A stretch of 64,000 nt of DNA from the NCBI GenBank assembly GCA_038529265.1, contig JBCBDX010000009.1, forward strand, positions 93,393 to 157,392. The letters are read 5' to 3'. Under the pieces are notes generated by a model. It was not told where the DNA came from and ran no database searches. It saw only the letters and a list, made by a program, of their open reading frames with translations. This document shows positions 26,957-36,080 of the stretch, in pieces (position 1 is the stretch's first letter; each line of letters starts with the position of its first letter). The translations under genes and the position numbers were made by a program. Origin of the DNA: JBCBDX01 sp038529265 (GTDB lineage: Bacteria > Pseudomonadota > Alphaproteobacteria > Rhizobiales > Rhizobiaceae).

Positions 26957-27748
26957 GTGACAACTTTGATGAGCGGCTGGCAGTGCGCGAATATGAAATA
27001 TGATGAACTTGTCGAAAACGCCTTGCTGGCAGCTCGCAGGGGTGACGCGCGAGGTTCGATACAAGCGCTGGTCGAACTATCTGAAACGATCGATGAAAAT
27101 GAGGGTGCCGCACTTGCAGCCGCTCACGGCACCAAGAGTGAAGCATTTACACTTGCCTATCGCGAATGGATCTTGGCGCTGGAGGCTGACGAGGTAAATC
27201 GCACTCTTTCGGACGCCGAAAAAGATGCTGCCGTTTCATATCGCGATGTGGCCGGTGCAGATGGTGCAGCAGCCTATGACCGCGTGGCTGATCTCTTCGA
27301 TTATGTCGATTTTCAACCCGGCTCGCATTTCGTGCTTGTTGGAGCAGGAGAGTTGCCGATGACGGCCTTGCATGTCCACGACAAGTCTCAAGTTGGGCGT
27401 ATCGAATGTTTGGACACGAGACGCGAAGCCGTCGAGAAGGTTGATGCCTTTGGCAAGTGGATGAATTACGACCGACTGGTTGGGACTTTATCGGATGGCT
27501 CAGCGCACGACTATAGTCAGGCAGATGTGGTTTTCATCGCCAACATGGTCAGCCCCAAAGCGCAAGTGTTGTCGCGTGTGCTGGACACGGCAAAGCCGCG
27601 TACTCAAATTATTTTGCGCGACCCATATTCACTCGGTTTATTGTGGGCGGAGGAGGGAGCAAGCACCCTTGATGAACGCGTGGAAATAGCGGCTGTGGGC
27701 GCTGGATCGCGTTTTCTGTCACGAGACCTTTATCTGCGTCGTGTGTGA
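26957..27748 (+). CDS. Nicotianamine-synthase-like SAM-dependent enzyme inserted in the ccm cluster
   Basis: A 263-residue predicted Rossmann-fold protein. After a helical N-terminal domain of about 105 residues comes HFVLVGAGELPMTALHV, close in form to the GSGPLPLTAL loop of nicotianamine synthases. Then come IECLDTRREAVEK (acidic SAM-ribose residue), ADVVFIANMVSPK and IILRDPYSLG, in the same order as in that family. Those enzymes transfer an aminobutyryl group from SAM to build metallophores. Ordinary methyl transfer remains possible. The GTG start at 26957 has AAGGG upstream and is 3 bp after ccmB; an ATG at 26993 is an alternative. The next gene, 18 bp on, is an ATP-grasp ligase. Confidence 0.65.
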   Translation: MTTLMSGWQCANMKYDELVENALLAARRGDARGSIQALVELSETIDENEGAALAAAHGTKSEAFTLAYREWILALEADEVNRTLSDAEKDAAVSYRDVAGADGAAAYDRVADLFDYVDFQPGSHFVLVGAGELPMTALHVHDKSQVGRIECLDTRREAVEKVDAFGKWMNYDRLVGTLSDGSAHDYSQADVVFIANMVSPKAQVLSRVLDTAKPRTQIILRDPYSLGLLWAEEGASTLDERVEIAAVGAGSRFLSRDLYLRRV

Positions 27749-27766
27749 TCCCTACTTAAAGAGAGT

Positions 27767-28732
27767 ATGCGCGTGACAGCGTTCTACGATCGTTTTCTGT
27801 TTGCGCACGTTTTTCTATGCACACGCGTCCGCTTTAACCGTTTGATTGATCGTTCGCAGCGCGATGCCGGTCAACGGTTGAATTATATCAAGCCGGAAAC
27901 TTTCAGGGATAAGTTCCTGTGGCGCAAAATATTTGATCGCAATCCGGTGTTCGTCCGCACGTGCGATAAGCTTGCTGCACAGCGGTATGCCCGCGAAAAG
28001 ATCAGTTCCATTCAGACGGCAAAACTGATTTGGCGTGGCTATGATCCCGATGAGATAAGCGATGAGATGCTTGCTGACAGCGCAGTGCTGAAAGCAAATT
28101 GCGGTTCAGGTCAGGCTATCGTCATCACGAACGGTACCCCTGATCGTGCAGAGTTTACCAAAAGAGTTCGTTATTGGATGTCAAAAGCGCCCTACGGTCG
28201 CCATCTTGGTGAATGGCCATACGCCCTTGGCGATAACTGTCTGGTGTTGGAGCGTCTGCTGACAACACAGGGGCGCCCGGTAGAGTTAGAATACAAATTT
28301 CATGTAACTTCGGGTCGCACTGCCTGTATCGTTGTGAGGCTTGGAAGTGGTGCCGGGAAGGCCATTTTTCTTGTTCTGGACCGGCAAGGCAATGCATGGA
28401 CAGTGACAAAGACTGGTGCATCCGATCCCATAGACTTCGAGCTCCCCGTTGAATTTTGTGACATGCGAACGATGGCCGAGAAGCTGGCGGAGGATTTGGA
28501 CTATGTGCGTGTTGATCTATACCTGACCGACGATGGCATTTACTTCAGCGAGCTAACGGTTTTTCCATCATCTGGTGGTGGCAAGCTCGGGCAGCGCGAT
28601 TTGGAAGAGTTGCGAAACACACAGTGGGATATTCGCCATTCTTGGTTTTTATCGACGCCGCAGCGAGGATGGCGGAGGGCTTATGCCAATGCGCTTCGTC
28701 GCTATTTGAACCAAAAAGAGGCGACCCGTTGA
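27767..28732 (+). CDS. TupA-like ATP-grasp ligase family protein
   Basis: A 321-residue cytoplasmic protein with the layout of the TupA-type ATP-grasp family. In order: DKFLWRKIFDRNPVFVRTCDKLAAQRYAREKI, then VLKANCGSGQAIV (nucleotide loop), the VLERLL region, ELEYKFHV (where the family has a DYKF motif), and YVRVDLYLTDDGIYFSELTVFPSSGGGK with the Mg-binding acidic residues. TupA relatives ligate amino acids to sugars in teichuronopeptide and appear in capsule loci. Substrates here are unknown. It sits between the nicotianamine-synthase-like gene and ccmC; the three are co-directional, and the 71 bp gap to ccmC may hold a promoter. Confidence 0.75.
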   Translation: MRVTAFYDRFLFAHVFLCTRVRFNRLIDRSQRDAGQRLNYIKPETFRDKFLWRKIFDRNPVFVRTCDKLAAQRYAREKISSIQTAKLIWRGYDPDEISDEMLADSAVLKANCGSGQAIVITNGTPDRAEFTKRVRYWMSKAPYGRHLGEWPYALGDNCLVLERLLTTQGRPVELEYKFHVTSGRTACIVVRLGSGAGKAIFLVLDRQGNAWTVTKTGASDPIDFELPVEFCDMRTMAEKLAEDLDYVRVDLYLTDDGIYFSELTVFPSSGGGKLGQRDLEELRNTQWDIRHSWFLSTPQRGWRRAYANALRRYLNQKEATR

Positions 28733-28803
28733 ACAAGATAACGTGACGTTCGATCCCGCAGCGTTCATTGCGCCTTCTGCCGCCACGGCTTATATCCTCA
28801 GCC

Positions 28804-29607
28804 ATGAGTGATGTTTTGACAGCTCCGCGCAAGCCAACCGGTTTTTCAGCCTTAGCGAACCCGACCCGTTTTATGGCATTGTCGGCAAAGCTGCTGCCTT
28901 GGCTTTGGTCAATGGCTATCGCGCTGACTGCTGTTGGTTTGTTTTGGGCTTGGAACGCGCCGGAAGATTATCAGCAAGGCATTACTGTTCGCATCATGTA
29001 TATCCATGTTCCATCGGCATGGATGGCCATGTTTGTTTATATCGTAATGGCAATATCAGCACTTGGTGTACTGATTTGGCGCCATCCGCTCGCTGATGTT
29101 TCCATTCGAGCTGCTGTGCCACTCGGCGCTGCGTTTACGCTGATCTGTCTCGTAACGGGCTCCCTTTGGGGTCGACCCATGTGGGGAACCTGGTGGGTGT
29201 GGGATGCGCGCCTCACATCCGTCTTTGTGTTGTTTCTGATGTATCTTGGCATTTTTGCGCTTCAACGCGCCATGGACGACCCGGTGAAGTCTGCCCGGCC
29301 CGCCGCAATTCTTGTTTTGGTCGGTGTAATAAACATTCCAATTATCCGCTTTTCAGTGGACTGGTGGAACACGCTGCATCAACCGGCTTCAGTGATCCGC
29401 CTTGATGGCCCTACCATTCACCCAACCATGCTGTGGCCACTTTTGATTTGCGCCATTGGTTTCACATTGCTGTTTTTTGCCATGCACATGCTCGGTATGC
29501 GCAATGAGGTTCGTCAACGCCGGATCGAAGGTATGCGTCGTGCCAACGCAATTGATGGTTTTTCTAAACCGATGCGTGTTGTCATTGATGAAGGTGGTTC
29601 ATCATGA
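28804..29607 (+). CDS. ccmC: Heme exporter protein C (cytochrome c maturation)
   Basis: A 267-residue membrane protein with six helices from the ATG at 28804. The heme-handling tryptophan-rich segment GSLWGRPMWGTWWVWDARLTS is at about residue 120. Conserved histidines occur in IMYIHVPSAWM and SVDWWNTLHQPASV. CcmC delivers heme to CcmE in the periplasm. Its stop overlaps the ccmD start (ATGA). Confidence 0.95.
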   Translation: MSDVLTAPRKPTGFSALANPTRFMALSAKLLPWLWSMAIALTAVGLFWAWNAPEDYQQGITVRIMYIHVPSAWMAMFVYIVMAISALGVLIWRHPLADVSIRAAVPLGAAFTLICLVTGSLWGRPMWGTWWVWDARLTSVFVLFLMYLGIFALQRAMDDPVKSARPAAILVLVGVINIPIIRFSVDWWNTLHQPASVIRLDGPTIHPTMLWPLLICAIGFTLLFFAMHMLGMRNEVRQRRIEGMRRANAIDGFSKPMRVVIDEGGSS

Positions 29608-29756
29608 GCCATATGAGCTTTGTGCTTTTATCGTATGGGTTGGCGGCCGTAATTTTGACTGGCGTAATAGCCTGGCTTTGGCTGAGCGCGCGCGCCACCC
29701 GTATCGAATTGGCCCGACTTGAAGCCCAAGGCATCAAACGCCGTTCCGAGGCATAA
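29604..29756 (+). CDS. ccmD: Small membrane protein of the heme-release complex
   Basis: Only 50 residues, with one hydrophobic helix (LLSYGLAAVILTGVIAWLWL) followed by a basic tail (RATRIELARLEAQGIKRR). The ATG overlaps the ccmC stop, and ccmG starts five bases after its stop. Size, single helix, basic tail and position between ccmC and ccmG define it; sequence conservation in CcmD is otherwise low. Confidence 0.9.
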   Translation: MSHMSFVLLSYGLAAVILTGVIAWLWLSARATRIELARLEAQGIKRRSEA

Positions 29757-29760
29757 GGCC

Positions 29761-30360
29761 ATGCAAACGTCAGACCGTGATGCAAATACAAATGGCGTTT
29801 CATGGCCGTTGATCGCGGTTGCCGGAGCGCTGTTCGTACTCTTCGTGGTTCTTGGGGCAATGCTGCTGCAGCCCGGGCGCAACGCATCTGCCGTACCTTC
29901 TGCTTTGATCGGGCTGGAAGCACCGCAGACGGACTTGCCGCCCGTAGACGGACTACTACGCGCAGACGGCGCAGATATGCCCCCGTTCACTTCCATTGTA
30001 TTGGAGGGGAAGGTGACACTGGTCAATGTTTGGGCTTCATGGTGTGCGCCATGCCGTGAAGAGCACCCGTTTTTGATGGAGTTGGCTGCTGACGGACGCC
30101 TGCAAATCGTGGGCTTGAACTATAAGGACACGCCCAAGAACGCTACGCGCTTTCTTGCCACTCTGGGCAATCCTTTTGATGCCGTTGGCGCTGACGATAC
30201 CGGGCGCACGGCCATTAATTGGGGTGTATATGGAGTGCCGGAAAACTTCCTCGTAAGCGCCGATGGCATAGTTATCTGGAAGCATGTCGGGCCTTTGACC
30301 ACTGGCGTAGTGCAGAATGATCTTATACCACTCATAGATGAGCAAATCAGTCAGCAATAA
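29761..30360 (+). CDS. ccmG: Thiol:disulfide interchange protein CcmG/DsbE
   Basis: This membrane-anchored thioredoxin reduces apocytochrome c. It has 199 residues from the ATG at 29761. A transmembrane anchor spans about residues 17-38, and a periplasmic thioredoxin fold carries the active site WCAPC at residues 94-98. DTPKNATRFLATLGNPFDAVG and the cis-Pro segment YGVPENFLV follow, as is standard for DsbE. Genes for CcmE, F and H are not in the window and in rhizobia are usually elsewhere. Confidence 0.95.
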   Translation: MQTSDRDANTNGVSWPLIAVAGALFVLFVVLGAMLLQPGRNASAVPSALIGLEAPQTDLPPVDGLLRADGADMPPFTSIVLEGKVTLVNVWASWCAPCREEHPFLMELAADGRLQIVGLNYKDTPKNATRFLATLGNPFDAVGADDTGRTAINWGVYGVPENFLVSADGIVIWKHVGPLTTGVVQNDLIPLIDEQISQQ

Positions 30361-30560
30361 CTTATGCGGGAATGTGACGCCCGTAACTATTCTTGAATAG
30401 TATTATACTGCTAAATCTTGGATTCGTTTTGTTGATATACGCTATTTCTGCGCTAGTTACGGTGAAGTGGAGCGGACTAATTCGTAACAGGGGCCTGCTG
30501 TAAAAAAAGCTCTAACATCTGATAAGTAGGTGCATAAAATATGCCAAGGAGACTCAGACA

Positions 30561-31175
30561 ATGCAGTTACCCGTCAAGAGAGTAGAAACTGCGGAAACGG
30601 CGGAAGGTTCCCAACTTTGGCAGCTGATGGCCTTATCTTGCAGTGTGTTTGTTCTGGTTTTTGTCCTTTATCTTATTGTAATGGATCCTCGTCGTGATGC
30701 GCGCAACGTGGCATCCGTCGCCGTTGGGGATTTGGCGCCTGAAACCGATGTACCGCCGCTTGATGGTGTTACGCGCTCTGACGGAACAACAATGCCACGT
30801 TTCACGTCGGATTTGCTGCAGGGCCAGCTTTCGTTGGTCGAAGTTTGGGCATCCTGGTGCGACTATTGCCGCAGTCAACATCCGCTTTTGGTCGAGCTCG
30901 GAAAAGATAATCGTGTCCAGATTATTGGGCTCAATATTAGCGATAGTCCAGAGAATGCGATCCAATTTCTAGAAACTCTGGGTAATCCGTTTGACGCTAT
31001 TGGTTTGGATCCAGCTGGGAGCGCCGCCGCTGATTGGGGGGCGTACGGGGTCCCTGTAAACTACCTAGTTAATGCTGATGGGGTCATCGTTTGGAAGCGA
31101 GTTGGTGTTCTTACGCCTGAGGTCATGGAAGCAACTTTAATGCCTGCCATTGAAGAGCATGCAACTGCGAAATAG
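30561..31175 (+). CDS. Second DsbE/CcmG-like thioredoxin, WCDYC active site
   Basis: A 204-residue paralog of the preceding ccmG product, with the same anchor-plus-thioredoxin layout and many shared blocks (GLNISDSPENAIQFLETLGNPFDA, WGAYGVPVNYLVNADG). The active site is WCDYC (Cys100, Cys103) in place of WCAPC, which should alter its redox potential or partner. A clear GGAGA ribosome site precedes the ATG. The 200 bp upstream region is AT-rich, unlike the tight spacing elsewhere in the cluster, and probably has its own promoter. It is likely a tandem duplicate that diverged; CcmG-specific function is not assured. Confidence 0.88.
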   Translation: MQLPVKRVETAETAEGSQLWQLMALSCSVFVLVFVLYLIVMDPRRDARNVASVAVGDLAPETDVPPLDGVTRSDGTTMPRFTSDLLQGQLSLVEVWASWCDYCRSQHPLLVELGKDNRVQIIGLNISDSPENAIQFLETLGNPFDAIGLDPAGSAAADWGAYGVPVNYLVNADGVIVWKRVGVLTPEVMEATLMPAIEEHATAK

Positions 31176-31207
31176 TTTTTCCGCCTGTTGGCCCTATTTC
31201 TCTTTCC

Positions 31208-31756
31208 ATGAATGACTTCCTGGAAAAGCGTTTTTCTAAGCTTCAACCTGATGGCGATACGCAAGCAAGGGACGTGTGCGACCGATGCGGTTTTGTCGAT
31301 TATCAAAACCCCAAGATCGTGGTCGGATCGGTCGTTGAGCATGACGGCAGAATAATGCTGTGTCGCCGCGCAATTGAGCCTCGTTACGGTTATTGGACTG
31401 TTCCTGCAGGCTATTTGGAACTGGGTGAGACGCCTGTAGAAGGCGCCAAGCGCGAGGCTTTTGAAGAGGCTAACGCAACACTTGAACTGCATGAATTGAT
31501 GGCGGTCTACACCGTTAGACGTCTCAGCCAGGTACAGCTTATTTACCGCGCAAGCCTTGCCGCGCCTGATTTCAGTGCTGGTGAAGAGAGTCTTGATGTT
31601 CAGCTTTTTGAATGGCCTGAAATTCCATGGGATGAACTGGCTTTTCCGACGGTCAGATGGATGCTTGATGACTTTTCCGCATGGAAAGCGGGTAAGCGCG
31701 TGTTGCCGACGTCAAATCCGACCGGCGCTGATGAAGATTTGCGTAATCATGCCTGA
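31208..31756 (+). CDS. Nudix hydrolase with zinc-ribbon-like N-terminus
   Basis: A 182-residue pyrophosphohydrolase. The Nudix box GYLELGETPVEGAKREAFEEA is at about residues 66-86. Before it, CDRCGFVDYQNPK resembles half of the zinc ribbon found in NudC/YjhB-type members. Substrates could be ADP-ribose or NADH-like dinucleotides; the sequence does not decide. It is encoded 32 bp after the second dsbE gene and before dapF. Confidence 0.92.
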   Translation: MNDFLEKRFSKLQPDGDTQARDVCDRCGFVDYQNPKIVVGSVVEHDGRIMLCRRAIEPRYGYWTVPAGYLELGETPVEGAKREAFEEANATLELHELMAVYTVRRLSQVQLIYRASLAAPDFSAGEESLDVQLFEWPEIPWDELAFPTVRWMLDDFSAWKAGKRVLPTSNPTGADEDLRNHA

Positions 31757-31830
31757 GGCAGCGCGCCACTTTCAATTAGGGGCACCATCCGCCATATAGG
31801 CCCGACATTGATGGTTTAGTTGGGAAGGCA

Positions 31831-32733
31831 ATGGACGTTCCATTTGCGAAAATGAACGGGCTAGGGAACCAGATTATCGTGGCTGACATGCGTGGCCGCG
31901 GGGATACTGTTTTGTCGGATGCCGCTGTTGCGTTGAACGCTTTTCCAGACACAGCCTTTGATCAGCTGATGGCAATTCATGATCCGCGCCATGAAGGAAC
32001 CGACAATTACATTGCCATCTTGAACAATGACGGCTCTGAGGCCGGTGCCTGCGGCAACGGCATGCGTTGTGTAGTGCAGGCTTTGAACGCAGGTAGTGAG
32101 CAGTCGCTTTTCACTTTTGAGACCATTGCCGGAATTTTGAATGCCGAAATGCGCGATGATGACTTGGTGACTGTCGACATGGGTCGGCCGCGGTTCGGGT
32201 GGCAGGACATTCCACTAGAAGAAGAGTTCGCGGACACGACGGGTATTCAGCTTCAGATCGGCCCGATTGACGACCCGATCCTGCATACACCGGCTGTTGC
32301 CTCCATGGGAAACCCGCACGCGATATTTTGGGTCAATAATGTCTGGTCATACGAACTGGACCGTTTTGGGCCATTGCTGGAAAACCATCCTATTTTTCCT
32401 GACCGTGCCAATATCAGCTTGGCTGATGTCAAATCACGCGACCACATCGTCATCCGCACTTGGGAACGCGGGGCTGGGCTGACACAGGCCTGTGGTTCAG
32501 CTGCTTGCGCCACTTTGGTCTCTGCGGTGCGGAAGAGACTGGCCGAGCGAATGGCAACGGTTACCGTGCCGGGCGGAGACCTGCGCATTGAATGGGCCGA
32601 GAGCGACCATGTGTTGATGACCGGGCCTGCTGAGTGGGAGTTTTCAGGCCATTTTGATCCTCGTACCGGCGAGTGGCGGCGTGATGGTGTTGCTGCCAAT
32701 GACAACAGCAAACATGATGAGGCCGCCCGCTAA
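31831..32733 (+). CDS. dapF: Diaminopimelate epimerase
   Basis: The enzyme converts LL- to meso-diaminopimelate for lysine and peptidoglycan synthesis. It has 300 residues, with the two catalytic cysteine blocks SEAGACGNGMRCV (about residue 73) and LTQACGSAACATLV (about residue 225), and the FAKMNGLGNQ N-terminus. A charged tail of about 15 residues ends the protein. The stop and the mtaB start share one base (TAATG), so the two are translationally coupled. Confidence 0.96.
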   Translation: MDVPFAKMNGLGNQIIVADMRGRGDTVLSDAAVALNAFPDTAFDQLMAIHDPRHEGTDNYIAILNNDGSEAGACGNGMRCVVQALNAGSEQSLFTFETIAGILNAEMRDDDLVTVDMGRPRFGWQDIPLEEEFADTTGIQLQIGPIDDPILHTPAVASMGNPHAIFWVNNVWSYELDRFGPLLENHPIFPDRANISLADVKSRDHIVIRTWERGAGLTQACGSAACATLVSAVRKRLAERMATVTVPGGDLRIEWAESDHVLMTGPAEWEFSGHFDPRTGEWRRDGVAANDNSKHDEAAR

Positions 32734-34037
32734 TGGCAGTAAACATCAAGAACTTTGGTTGTCGTCTCAATATTCATGAGGGCGAAGTGGCCAAACGCCA
32801 GGCCGAGGAAGCGGGTCTTGCTGCGCTTGAAGGTGGCGCCGTTGTCGTAAACACCTGTGCTGTAACCGGTGAAGCGGTGCGCCAAGCCAAACAAGCCATC
32901 CGCAAGGCGCGGCGTGAAAGGCCCGATGCCCGGATCATCGTAACTGGCTGTGCGGCACAAATCGCGCCTGAGGACTTTGCAGAAATGAGCGAGGTTGATT
33001 TGATCATCGGTAATGATGACAAACTCAACGCACAGTCCTATCGCGCTCTGCCGGAGTTCGGCATCAATCGGTTCGAAAAGGTGCGGGTAAACGACATTTT
33101 TGAAGTAACCGAGAATGCACCGCATCTGGTCAATGCCATTGAAGGACACACCCGCGCTTTCGTTCAGGTGCAAAATGGCTGTGATCATCGCTGCACTTTT
33201 TGCATTATTCCATATGGGCGTGGCAACTCGCGTTCTGTACCGATGGGCAGCGTCGTCGAGCAGGTGCGCACGCTGGTTGAAAACGGTTATCGCGAGGTCG
33301 TTCTGACCGGCGTTGACCTAACGTCCTTTGGCCCAGATCTGCCCGGTTCACCCTCTCTCGGCAGGCTCGTAAAAACAATTCTGAAATCGGTGCCGGCGCT
33401 TGATCGCTTACGCTTGTCGTCCATTGATTCAATCGAGTCGGATGTGGATCTGTTCGATGTGATCGCCAATGAAGAGCGTTTGATGCCGCATTTTCATTTG
33501 TCCATGCAGCATGGTGATGATCTGATTTTGAAACGGATGAAACGTCGTCATTTGCGTCAAGATTCCATCGCCTTTTGTGATCAAGTGCGGGCATTGCGTC
33601 CTGAAACTGCTTTCTCTGCTGACATGATTGCCGGCTTTCCGACCGAGACGGATGCGATGTTTGAAAACGCACTGTCCATTGTTGACGCTTGTGGCTTGTC
33701 CAAAGTCCATGTGTTTCCATTCTCTCCCAGGCCCGGGACACCAGCGGCAAAAATGCCGCAAATGGGTCGTGGGATCGTCAAACAGCGCGCAGCGCGGCTG
33801 CGCGAAAAGTCAAATGCCGCCTGGCAGGCCCATCTCGACCGTCAAATTGGAAAAGAGTTCCGCGCGTTGATCGAGAAGGGTGGTGTTGGACGGACGGAAG
33901 ATTTTACGCCTATTCGGGTTCCTTCTGATGGGGAAATCGGATCAATCTTACCTGTGGCGGCCAATGGCCATGATGGCGACATGCTTGTCGGGAAGGTGCA
34001 GGCCGGCATCAATATGCAAATGCTGGCAGCGGAATAA
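32733..34037 (+). CDS. mtaB: tRNA t6A37 methylthiotransferase
   Basis: This radical-SAM enzyme converts t6A37 to ms2t6A in ANN-decoding tRNAs. It has 434 residues. The N-terminal UPF0004 domain holds cluster cysteines at 10 (FGCRLN), 42 (NTCAV) and 73 (TGCAAQ). The radical SAM cysteines are at 150, 154 and 157 (CDHRCTFC). A C-terminal TRAM-like segment follows. It starts one base inside the dapF stop and ends 2 bp before ftsY, in the common alphaproteobacterial order dapF-mtaB-ftsY. Confidence 0.95.
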   Translation: MAVNIKNFGCRLNIHEGEVAKRQAEEAGLAALEGGAVVVNTCAVTGEAVRQAKQAIRKARRERPDARIIVTGCAAQIAPEDFAEMSEVDLIIGNDDKLNAQSYRALPEFGINRFEKVRVNDIFEVTENAPHLVNAIEGHTRAFVQVQNGCDHRCTFCIIPYGRGNSRSVPMGSVVEQVRTLVENGYREVVLTGVDLTSFGPDLPGSPSLGRLVKTILKSVPALDRLRLSSIDSIESDVDLFDVIANEERLMPHFHLSMQHGDDLILKRMKRRHLRQDSIAFCDQVRALRPETAFSADMIAGFPTETDAMFENALSIVDACGLSKVHVFPFSPRPGTPAAKMPQMGRGIVKQRAARLREKSNAAWQAHLDRQIGKEFRALIEKGGVGRTEDFTPIRVPSDGEIGSILPVAANGHDGDMLVGKVQAGINMQMLAAE

Positions 34038-34039
34038 GA

Positions 34040-35362
34040 ATGGCGGGATTTCTCAAACGGATATTTTCATTTGGCCGTAAGCAGGTCGAGGAAACAGCGG
34101 GCAAAGCCGATCAAACGTCTCAGTTAGAGGAAGCGGATACCGAGACTGTCGAAGAACAGGTTGTTGCCGATCAGGTCGTTGAGCCGGAACTAGAACCCAG
34201 TGAGGCGCTGGCTCATGAAGATGAGCCTGCTGAGCAGGCCCATGATGAAGCGCTGGATTTGGAGCCGTTATCTGAAGAAAAACAACAAGCGGACGAAGCT
34301 ACCGTTGAAGAAGCAATCGCTGAAGCGGCCGTTTTAGAAGAGCAGTCCGCAGATCGCCCGACTGAGAAAGTTGTGATCGGTGACGAAAAGCCGAAAACGC
34401 AGGTTGAGAAAAAACCTGATGAGCCAGTTGGCTGGCTGGCACGGCTAACATCGGGCCTGTCGCGCTCATCCAAGCAGTTGACCGACAATATAACCGGCGT
34501 TTTCACCAAGCGGAAGCTTGATGATGAAACGTTGGAGGAGCTGGAAGACATACTCTTGCAGTCTGATCTTGGTATCGAGACAGCGATGCGTATCACAGAT
34601 TCGCTGTCGTCCGGTCGCTATGGCCGTGATGTTTCGACAGAAGAAGTCCGACAAGTGATGGCGGAAGAAATCACGTCTGTTTTGGACCCGGTCGCGATGC
34701 CTTTGGAGCTCGATCTGAGCCATAAGCCGCATGTGCTCCTTGTGGTTGGTGTCAATGGTAGCGGCAAGACGACGACCATCGGCAAACTGGCTGCGAAACT
34801 GCGTGATGCTGAATTGAAAGTTACGCTTGGTGCTGGCGATACATTTCGTGCTGCAGCCATTGAACAATTGAAAATTTGGGCGGGCCGCACCGGCTCCACT
34901 TTTGTCGGCACAGAGATTGGCGCCGATGCTGCCGGCTTGGCCTACAGCGCCTATGAGCAAGCCCGTGACAATGGCTCTGATGTTGTGATCATCGATACGG
35001 CGGGTCGATTGCAAAACAAAACCGAACTGATGGATGAACTCGCAAAGATCGTTCGTGTTCTGCAAAAACATGATCCGGAAGCACCGCATACCGTTTTGCA
35101 AACACTGGATGCCACGACCGGGCAGAATGCGCTCAATCAGGTTGAGATTTTCCGGAACGTTGCTGGCGTCAACGGGCTGGTCATGACCAAGCTCGATGGA
35201 ACGGCCCGTGGCGGTATTTTGGTGGCGATTGCCGCAAAATTTAAGTTGCCGGTCTATTTCATTGGCGTCGGTGAAGGCATAGATGATTTGGAACCGTTCC
35301 GCGCGTCCGATTTTTCTTCGGCCATTGTCGGTATGGGTTTGGAAGAGCCAGCGGAGGCATGA
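34040..35362 (+). CDS. ftsY: Signal recognition particle receptor
   Basis: The SRP receptor GTPase docks ribosome-SRP complexes at the membrane. It has 440 residues: a membrane-binding start MAGFLKRIFSFGRK, a long acidic A domain to about residue 125, then the NG domain. GTPase motifs are GVNGSGKTTT (about 236-245), DTAGRLQNK and TKLDGTARGG. It works with Ffh, whose gene is also in this window at 42901. It is encoded directly after mtaB and before yciB. Confidence 0.96.
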   Translation: MAGFLKRIFSFGRKQVEETAGKADQTSQLEEADTETVEEQVVADQVVEPELEPSEALAHEDEPAEQAHDEALDLEPLSEEKQQADEATVEEAIAEAAVLEEQSADRPTEKVVIGDEKPKTQVEKKPDEPVGWLARLTSGLSRSSKQLTDNITGVFTKRKLDDETLEELEDILLQSDLGIETAMRITDSLSSGRYGRDVSTEEVRQVMAEEITSVLDPVAMPLELDLSHKPHVLLVVGVNGSGKTTTIGKLAAKLRDAELKVTLGAGDTFRAAAIEQLKIWAGRTGSTFVGTEIGADAAGLAYSAYEQARDNGSDVVIIDTAGRLQNKTELMDELAKIVRVLQKHDPEAPHTVLQTLDATTGQNALNQVEIFRNVAGVNGLVMTKLDGTARGGILVAIAAKFKLPVYFIGVGEGIDDLEPFRASDFSSAIVGMGLEEPAEA

Positions 35363-35365
35363 TCC

Positions 35366-36022
35366 TTGGCGGATATTGAAGCAGATACAAAAGAGATCGA
35401 AGAGAAGAAGGAGAACCCGCTGCTCAAGCTCGCCCTCGAGTTTGGCCCACTTATCGTGTTCTTTTTCACCAATGCGCGCGCCGAGTGGATTGTTGAGCGC
35501 TTTCCGATGCTTGAAAATCTGGGCGGGCCAATTTTTGTTGCCACGGCTGTCTTCATGGTCGCGACAGCGATAGCACTAACGCTATCTTGGATTTTGACGC
35601 GTACCATCCCGCGCATGCCCCTCATATCGGGCATCTTTGTTTTTGTCTTTGGCGCGCTGACGCTGTGGCTACAAAATGATTTGTTCATCAAGTTGAAGCC
35701 AACCATCGTCAACACACTGTTTGGTACCATGTTGCTTGTGGCCTGGTACGGGTTCAAGACCTCTCTCCTGAAATATGTTTTTGATGCTGCTTTCCAGATC
35801 GATGAAGAGGGATGGGCGAAGCTCACGGTGCGCTGGGGGCTATTTTTCTTCTTCCTTGCCATCCTCAATGAGGTGGTCTGGAGAAACTTCTCGACAGATT
35901 TTTGGGTTGCCTTCAAGGTCTGGGGCACGATGCCGATCACCATCGCGTTTACGTTGGCGCAAGTGCCGCTGCTGATGAAGCACTCAACGGAAGAAGAAGA
36001 GGCGAACGAAAGTAGCGCCTGA
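35366..36022 (+). CDS. yciB: Intracellular septation protein A / YciB family
   Basis: A 218-residue inner-membrane protein with about six hydrophobic segments. LALEFGPLIVFFFTNA at the N-terminus and VRWGLFFFFLAILNEVVWRNFSTDFWVAFKVWG at the C-terminus are diagnostic of YciB/IspZ. It starts at a TTG (35366) with GGAGG eight bases upstream. YciB contributes to cell-envelope integrity and septation in E. coli. It lies 3 bp after ftsY. Confidence 0.94.
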   Translation: MADIEADTKEIEEKKENPLLKLALEFGPLIVFFFTNARAEWIVERFPMLENLGGPIFVATAVFMVATAIALTLSWILTRTIPRMPLISGIFVFVFGALTLWLQNDLFIKLKPTIVNTLFGTMLLVAWYGFKTSLLKYVFDAAFQIDEEGWAKLTVRWGLFFFFLAILNEVVWRNFSTDFWVAFKVWGTMPITIAFTLAQVPLLMKHSTEEEEANESSA

Positions 36023-36080
36023 GGCTTGCGCCGATAGCTGCCGCTCGTTACGGGTGCGCCGCTCAAAGAAAGCGTAAGCC

